Source: Nitrospirota bacterium (GTDB taxonomy: Bacteria > Nitrospirota > JACRHJ01). From it: 64,000 bases of DNA. The stretch lies in assembly GCA_021784575.1 (NCBI GenBank), contig JAJYHX010000001.1:335280-399279 (forward strand). The letters run 5' to 3'. This document shows positions 60,524 through 64,000 of the stretch, in pieces. Position 1 is the first letter of the stretch. Every line of letters begins with the position of its first letter. Made by a program: the position numbers and the translations under genes. Under the pieces are notes generated by a model that was not told where the DNA came from, made no database searches, and saw only the letters and a program-made list of their open reading frames with translations.

Positions 60524-60635
60524 CTCCTTGTCAAATAAGAAGTAAAAAAAATTTGAGATTTTTCCCCGGCGTAAAATTAGCGTTTTCCCCTTATTTTTCA
60601 ATCAGTTCACTTCAAAACGTAACCCTTTGGGGCTA

Positions 60636-60664
60636 TTGACAGCCCCGAAAACCCCTGATAAATT
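60636..60664 (+). promoter_or_regulatory. promoter of the cold-shock gene with long leader
   Basis: TTGACA, 17-bp spacer, TAAATT. It would give a leader of about 245 nt before the csp GTG, in line with the long structured leaders of cold-shock mRNAs. Confidence 0.5.
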
Positions 60665-60693
60665 AACAACTAAGCTCGAATTCCGGGGCAAAT

Positions 60694-60744
60694 TCCCCCT
60701 CGCCCTTTCATGGGAGAGGGTGGCGTGCAGCGCCGGGAGAGGGT
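60694..60744. repeat. dispersed repeat with CAGCGCCGGGAGAGGG core (family R4, copy 2)
   Basis: CCCCCTCGCCC ... GGGAGAGGGTGGCGTGCAGCGCCGGGAGAGGG. Matches 54613-54682. It lies inside the proposed csp leader. The rest of 60524-60915 holds no supported gene; a 69-codon frame at 60710 looks like chance. Confidence 0.7.
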
Positions 60745-60915
60745 TTATTTTCAGAGGTGCCGCGGCGGCAGTATGTTGCGGCGTATTATAAGCGTTACTC
60801 CGGGCAGGCCGGAGGTAAGGACGGCAGGCGGGGCAAGAGACGGCAGACAGTTCTATTTCCGAGGAACACCGGCTTTTAGCCTTTGGATCCTGAAGTCGCG
60901 GAAGGAGGACAGGAC

Positions 60916-61113
60916 GTGATAGGGAAAGTGAAATGGTTCAACGACAGCAAGGGATACGGGTTTATTGAACAGGATTCAGGCAAGGATGTGTTTGTCCATT
61001 TCTCGGCCATAAACATGGACGGGTACAAGACCCTGAAGGAAGGACAGCAGGTGGAGTTTGAAATAACCGAAGGCCCGAAAGGCCCTCAGGCTTCAAACGT
61101 AATGAGGGCGTAA
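60916..61113 (+). CDS. cold-shock protein (CspA family)
   Basis: 65 residues from GTG 60916 (AAGGAGG at 7 nt). Single OB-fold cold-shock domain: [15 protein letters not shown] (RNP1), DVFVHFSAI (RNP2), [20 protein letters not shown] chaperone. Followed by a terminator. Confidence 0.97.
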   Translation: MIGKVKWFNDSKGYGFIEQDSGKDVFVHFSAINMDGYKTLKEGQQVEFEITEGPKGPQASNVMRA

Positions 61114-61138
61114 CAAAACACAAATCCACAAATCCCCT

Positions 61139-61169
61139 AAGCCCCGGCGATGATTCTCCGGGGCTTTTT
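61139..61169 (+). terminator. rho-independent terminator after csp
   Basis: AAGCCCCGG stem, 10-nt loop, CCGGGGCTT stem, TTTG. Confidence 0.9.
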
Positions 61170-61189
61170 GCTGTCAGACCGCGGTCGTC

Positions 61190-62581
61190 TTACGCATTCC
61201 CCCTGAGCGGAAGGAATATTTTAAAAGTCGAACCCGCGCCGGGGATGCTTTCCACGGCAGCCCTGCCGCCGTGGGCCTCCGCCACGGCCTTCACGACCGC
61301 GAGTCCGAGGCCGGAGCCGCGAACCGCTCCGTTTCCCCGTTCGCCCGACTGGTAATACTTCTCGAATATCCTGTCCATCTCGTCCGGCGGTATTCCCGGG
61401 CCGGTATCGCTTACGGCTATGGCGAGGAAACCGCGGTTCTTTCTCCTTCCGTCAAGCTCCCTGACGCCGCTGTATGCCGACAGGCTTACCGCCCCCCTGG
61501 GCCCGGCATAGTTGAAGGCGTTTTCCAGCAGGTTCGCTATGGCCCGCTCCATGTAGGCCCGGTCCAGCCAGGCCTTTTCCATGGGCGCGAACTCCACCTT
61601 CAGCGAGATTCCCTTCCGGGCGGCAAGTGCGGTGAAATTCTTCTCTATCTCTTTTAGCATGTCCGCCGGGTTTTCCGGTGAGAGCCGGACACGAAGCTCC
61701 CCGGCCTCCATCCTGAAGACGGTCAGGAAATAGTTCACCATGTCGAGGATCTTGTTGCCGTTCCTGCGTATCGCTTCCACCATCTCCAGGGTTTCCGGCT
61801 CCATCTGTTTCTTGAACTTTATCAGGATGTCGGAATAACCCAGGATGGTTGTAAGGGGCGATTTCAAGTCGTGGGTCATCATGGCGACGAAATCCCGCTG
61901 TCTTTTCTCCATCTCCTTGCGCCCGGATATGTCCGTAGCTATGCCGATTATGGCCGGTTTGCCCCTGTATTCCGTGACGATGGTGAGCATCTCCACATGG
62001 ATTATGCCGCCGTCTTTGCGGACGCTCCGGATTTCAAAGCATTTGTGCTCTCCCTTCTTGCCCGAAAAATCCTCCATTATTCTTTTTGTCTTGTCCAGGT
62101 CTCCGGGGTATACGAGGCTCATCACGTCGTCCATCCCGATAAGCTCCTCCCTGGTATATCCGAGGATCTCGGAAACGCGGCTGTTCAGGAATTCAAACCG
62201 GCCGTCCTGTATCATAAAGTTTCCGACAGGAGATTTCTCCGCAAGCGTTTTAAGCTTATCGTCCATATCTCGAAGGGATTCCTGGCGCTCCCTCTGGCGT
62301 ACGAGCAGAATCGCGGCCACCCAGCCCGCGAGTATTCCCGCGATACGGTTAAACGCGATATCCGGAGCAAGGAGCGCGGAAGGCGGGACGGTCCCCAGGA
62401 TTACCAGTGCCGAGAGAATGGCCGTAACCAGGTAAACCTTTTTTTTCGGGAAATTCCTGGCGGCGATTAAAAGCGGCAGAGTGTAGCCGAGCCATACGGC
62501 CATGCCCGGAGGAGCCAGGGCGCCGAGTATGAAGACCGCGAGGGTGGTAACGATTATGAACAGCCAGGGGCGTAGTTTCAT
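61190..62581 (-). CDS. membrane PAS-domain sensor histidine kinase
   Basis: 463 residues. About four short membrane spans in the first 90 residues, a PAS domain with PAC tail (MIQDGRFEFLNSRVSEILGYTREELIG, about 120-147), HisKA with MTHDLKSPLTTILGYSD (about 238) and HATPase_c (NLLENAFNYAG; DTGPGIPPDE; GSGLGLAVVKAV). No partner regulator adjacent, so an orphan kinase. On its strand TATAAT ends only 15 nt before the ATG with no RBS, suggesting a very short leader. Confidence 0.94.
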   Translation of the reverse strand: MKLRPWLFIIVTTLAVFILGALAPPGMAVWLGYTLPLLIAARNFPKKKVYLVTAILSALVILGTVPPSALLAPDIAFNRIAGILAGWVAAILLVRQRERQESLRDMDDKLKTLAEKSPVGNFMIQDGRFEFLNSRVSEILGYTREELIGMDDVMSLVYPGDLDKTKRIMEDFSGKKGEHKCFEIRSVRKDGGIIHVEMLTIVTEYRGKPAIIGIATDISGRKEMEKRQRDFVAMMTHDLKSPLTTILGYSDILIKFKKQMEPETLEMVEAIRRNGNKILDMVNYFLTVFRMEAGELRVRLSPENPADMLKEIEKNFTALAARKGISLKVEFAPMEKAWLDRAYMERAIANLLENAFNYAGPRGAVSLSAYSGVRELDGRRKNRGFLAIAVSDTGPGIPPDEMDRIFEKYYQSGERGNGAVRGSGLGLAVVKAVAEAHGGRAAVESIPGAGSTFKIFLPLRGNA

Positions 62582-62699
62582 ATGCGTTAAGTAAAAATTA
62601 TAACATTTATTTTTTTTGGATAATATAAAAAAATGCCGTTTTGTCTGTTTCGTCCTAAAACCCTTTGCTTTTGCCGGACTATTGAAATAAAATGTTTGA

Positions 62700-63698
62700 A
62701 TGTCAAAAAACCCCGGCCTGCTTTCGGCGCCCGTAAGGGTCTTTTGGGAATTGGGACTTAAGTCCGGCGTCTCGCGGGAACGCGCCTTTCGGACGGCGGA
62801 AGAGCTTATAGCGTTAAAGGTATTTTACGTTACAATCCGCCCGGCAGATGGGCAGTCGGCCCGGCTGGCGGCGGAATTGATAGAAAAATCAAGCCGTTTT
62901 GCGCATATCACGCTCTCCGTCGCCTCGCCGGACGCGTTCCCCGGCCAGGGTAAAACAGTTGGAATCAAGGCCCTCGACATCTATAATTTCCCGGCGGGCC
63001 GTCTCCAAGAGTCTACCACAATCCTCAAGAACGCACCTGCCGGAGTCGCGCTGTCCGTTACGGCCGTCCCGGAAAAGGGAAAGCTCGACGGGCTTTTGGA
63101 AATTATCCGTGAGGGCCTTGCGCTGGGGATAAAGATTTTTTCGCTTGCCAACCCGAATCTCGTGAATATACATTGCAGCGGCGCGGATAAGCCGGTTCCA
63201 CCCTCCCCCTCAGGCGGTGAAGCCGTCTCCCGTTTTATCCTCGGCAAGTCCGACAGGGAATACCTGAAACGGGGCCTGGAGGCCCTCTTTGCGCCACACG
63301 GGGATGAAGCAAGACTCCTCGTTCACGACCTCTTCCTCCATGAGGCTCTGAATCTGCCCGGACTCGGCAGGGCGGAATATGCGGGCTGCCAGGCGGGGGA
63401 CGCCATAGCGTTTATCGCTGCGGACGGGACAGTCTATCCGTGCGCCACGCTTCCCCTTCCGCTGGGCAATATTAACGGCGAAAGCCTGAAGGACATCTGG
63501 GCCGGGGCGGCGCGCAGGAAACTCCGGGCGGAAATCGAGGCCCTTCCGGGCGTATGCGCCGCCTGCGGGCTTTCCGCGAGGTGCCTGGGGGCGTGCAGGG
63601 GGCTTGCGTTTGCAAGCGGAGGTTTCGGCCTCCCAGACCCGTCCTGCGGGAGAGATGAACAATCGGGCGGGAGTGTTCCCGGAGAAAAAGCATCTTGA
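62700..63698 (+). CDS. SPASM-domain protein lacking the radical SAM cluster motif
   Basis: 332 residues. The N-terminal half follows a radical SAM-like barrel order (PVRVFWELGLKSG..., ITLSVASPDAFPG, ALGIKIFSLANPN), but the CxxxCxxC expected after the first strand is absent. The C-terminal SPASM domain is Cys-rich: YAGCQAGDAIAFIAADGTVYPCATLPLPLGNI, then CAACGLSARCLGACRG and PSC. It resembles the SPASM-only partner of GeoRSP-type systems; its radical SAM and precursor partners would be expected nearby, beyond the right edge. Weak RBS at 62700. Confidence 0.7.
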   Translation: MSKNPGLLSAPVRVFWELGLKSGVSRERAFRTAEELIALKVFYVTIRPADGQSARLAAELIEKSSRFAHITLSVASPDAFPGQGKTVGIKALDIYNFPAGRLQESTTILKNAPAGVALSVTAVPEKGKLDGLLEIIREGLALGIKIFSLANPNLVNIHCSGADKPVPPSPSGGEAVSRFILGKSDREYLKRGLEALFAPHGDEARLLVHDLFLHEALNLPGLGRAEYAGCQAGDAIAFIAADGTVYPCATLPLPLGNINGESLKDIWAGAARRKLRAEIEALPGVCAACGLSARCLGACRGLAFASGGFGLPDPSCGRDEQSGGSVPGEKAS

Positions 63699-63784
63699 CC
63701 GTAAGACAGGGCTATTGCTGATATGGCGTTATTGCGGATAATATTTTTTCGGAGGGAATGCTCCCTCCCGCATACGGGGGTGTA

Positions 63785-64000
63785 ATGCAGGAAAGACGAA
63801 GAAAACTGATGGAAGAGCGGGTCATAAGAGACATCTCCGGCGCCTTCACGCCGCTTGAGCCGGGGAGGCAGAAATATATCATCGAGAAGGACAAGTTCGC
63901 TTTCTACATATTCGATTCGCGCCCGAAGGGCCGTTCGAGCGGCCCCGGGACAGGCGCGGCCTCCGGGGAGGACGGCTGGACGAAGACGCCCGTGGCAAAG
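63785..64000 (+). CDS. unidentified protein, N-terminal part
   Basis: First 72 codons of a gene cut by the right edge, from ATG 63785 (GGGGGTG upstream; ATG 63809 also possible). Basic helix (QERRRKLMEERVIRDIS), then LEPGRQKYIIEKDKFAFYIFDSRPKG and a Gly/Ser-rich stretch. Not recognised. A hairpin GGAGGGA-ATGC-TCCCTCC (63751-63768) lies in the leader. May belong with the SPASM protein. Confidence 0.55.
   Translation, partial: MQERRRKLMEERVIRDISGAFTPLEPGRQKYIIEKDKFAFYIFDSRPKGRSSGPGTGAASGEDGWTKTPVAK

Noticed and set aside
59060-60601. 513-codon open frame antisense to ftsK
   Set aside because: Arg/His/Leu-rich composition typical of a GC-skewed shadow frame; ftsK is fully conserved on the plus strand.
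60710-60919. 69-codon frame before csp
   Set aside because: Runs through repeat R4 and the csp leader, no RBS-supported conserved product.
63751-63768. GGAGGGA-ATGC-TCCCTCC hairpin as a terminator
   Set aside because: No T-tract follows on either strand; kept only as a possible leader structure.
1-64000. CRISPR array
   Set aside because: The repeats seen are dispersed palindromes; none form regularly spaced arrays with unique spacers.

Overview
The window is about 64 kb of GC-rich chromosome with frequent ATA isoleucine codons and tightly packed, often ATGA-overlapping genes. The gene set points to an anaerobic or facultative, cytochrome-bearing Gram-negative bacterium of the Desulfobacterota/Nitrospirota kind: a six-subunit Rnf complex, futalosine-route menaquinone genes (mqnB, mqnD), System II cytochrome c assembly (ccsA) beside hem genes, a haem c-binding sensor kinase, the COG1900/NIL-ferredoxin homocysteine pair and a SPASM-only protein. 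The lineage is inferred from gene content; there is no rRNA here.

Layout. 1-2371 (minus): a truncated DUF2723 membrane protein, a flippase-like protein and ribF. 2600-5511 (plus): rpiB, glyA, dCMP deaminase and nrdR. 5523-10903 (plus): rnfC-D-G-E-A-B. 10975-11608 (minus): a low-GC two-gene DUF2335 insert. 11962-14564: a PIN-PhoH ATPase, small secreted or membrane proteins and a cluster of dispersed repeats. 14385-21722 (plus): ccsA-hemA-hemC-TPR-hemD-HesB-DUF3467-hemB, a haem and cytochrome c supply cluster. 21784-24146: hydrolase, maf and a ketopantoate-reductase-like gene. 24103-27750 (minus): folK-panC-GGDEF-DUF401. 27874-30757 (plus): mqnB-mqnD-MFS, with a perfect 24-bp palindrome over the promoter.

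30864-43895 (plus) is a single-strand phage structural module of about 13 kb: regulator, small proteins, large terminase, Mu gpI-like protease, DUF935 portal, decoration protein, gpT-like capsid, gp36/gp37-like proteins, two tail proteins, a lysis-like block with nested Rz/Rz1-like genes, and two fibre-like proteins that carry Sec signal peptides. No integrase, transposase, replication gene, tape measure or attachment repeat was seen, so it is either a decayed Mu-like prophage or a gene-transfer-agent-like domesticated element. A GIY-YIG-like gene closes it.

44332-49821 (minus): an NtrC-type regulator with a CxxCH-containing sensor kinase, then a polyprenyl-phosphate glycosyltransferase and an ArnT-like transferase. 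49917-51399: DUF2892, DoxX and an FMN reductase. 51523-54311: polA, whose proofreading site has lost metal ligands, then tRNA-Leu(CAG). 54413-56645: promoter, SAM-I riboswitch and terminator ahead of the homocysteine-synthesis pair. 56702-64000: NapH-like ferredoxin protein, a secreted protein with a CRP/FNR-like upstream site, ftsK, a cold-shock gene, a PAS histidine kinase, the SPASM protein and a truncated gene.

Across the window there are at least four families of dispersed intergenic palindromes, and several conserved enzymes carry in-frame, low-complexity Gly/Arg/Gln-Pro-Ala insertions of related DNA sequence. These two repeat layers, the stripped-down phage module and the secreted fibre-like proteins are the most unusual content.
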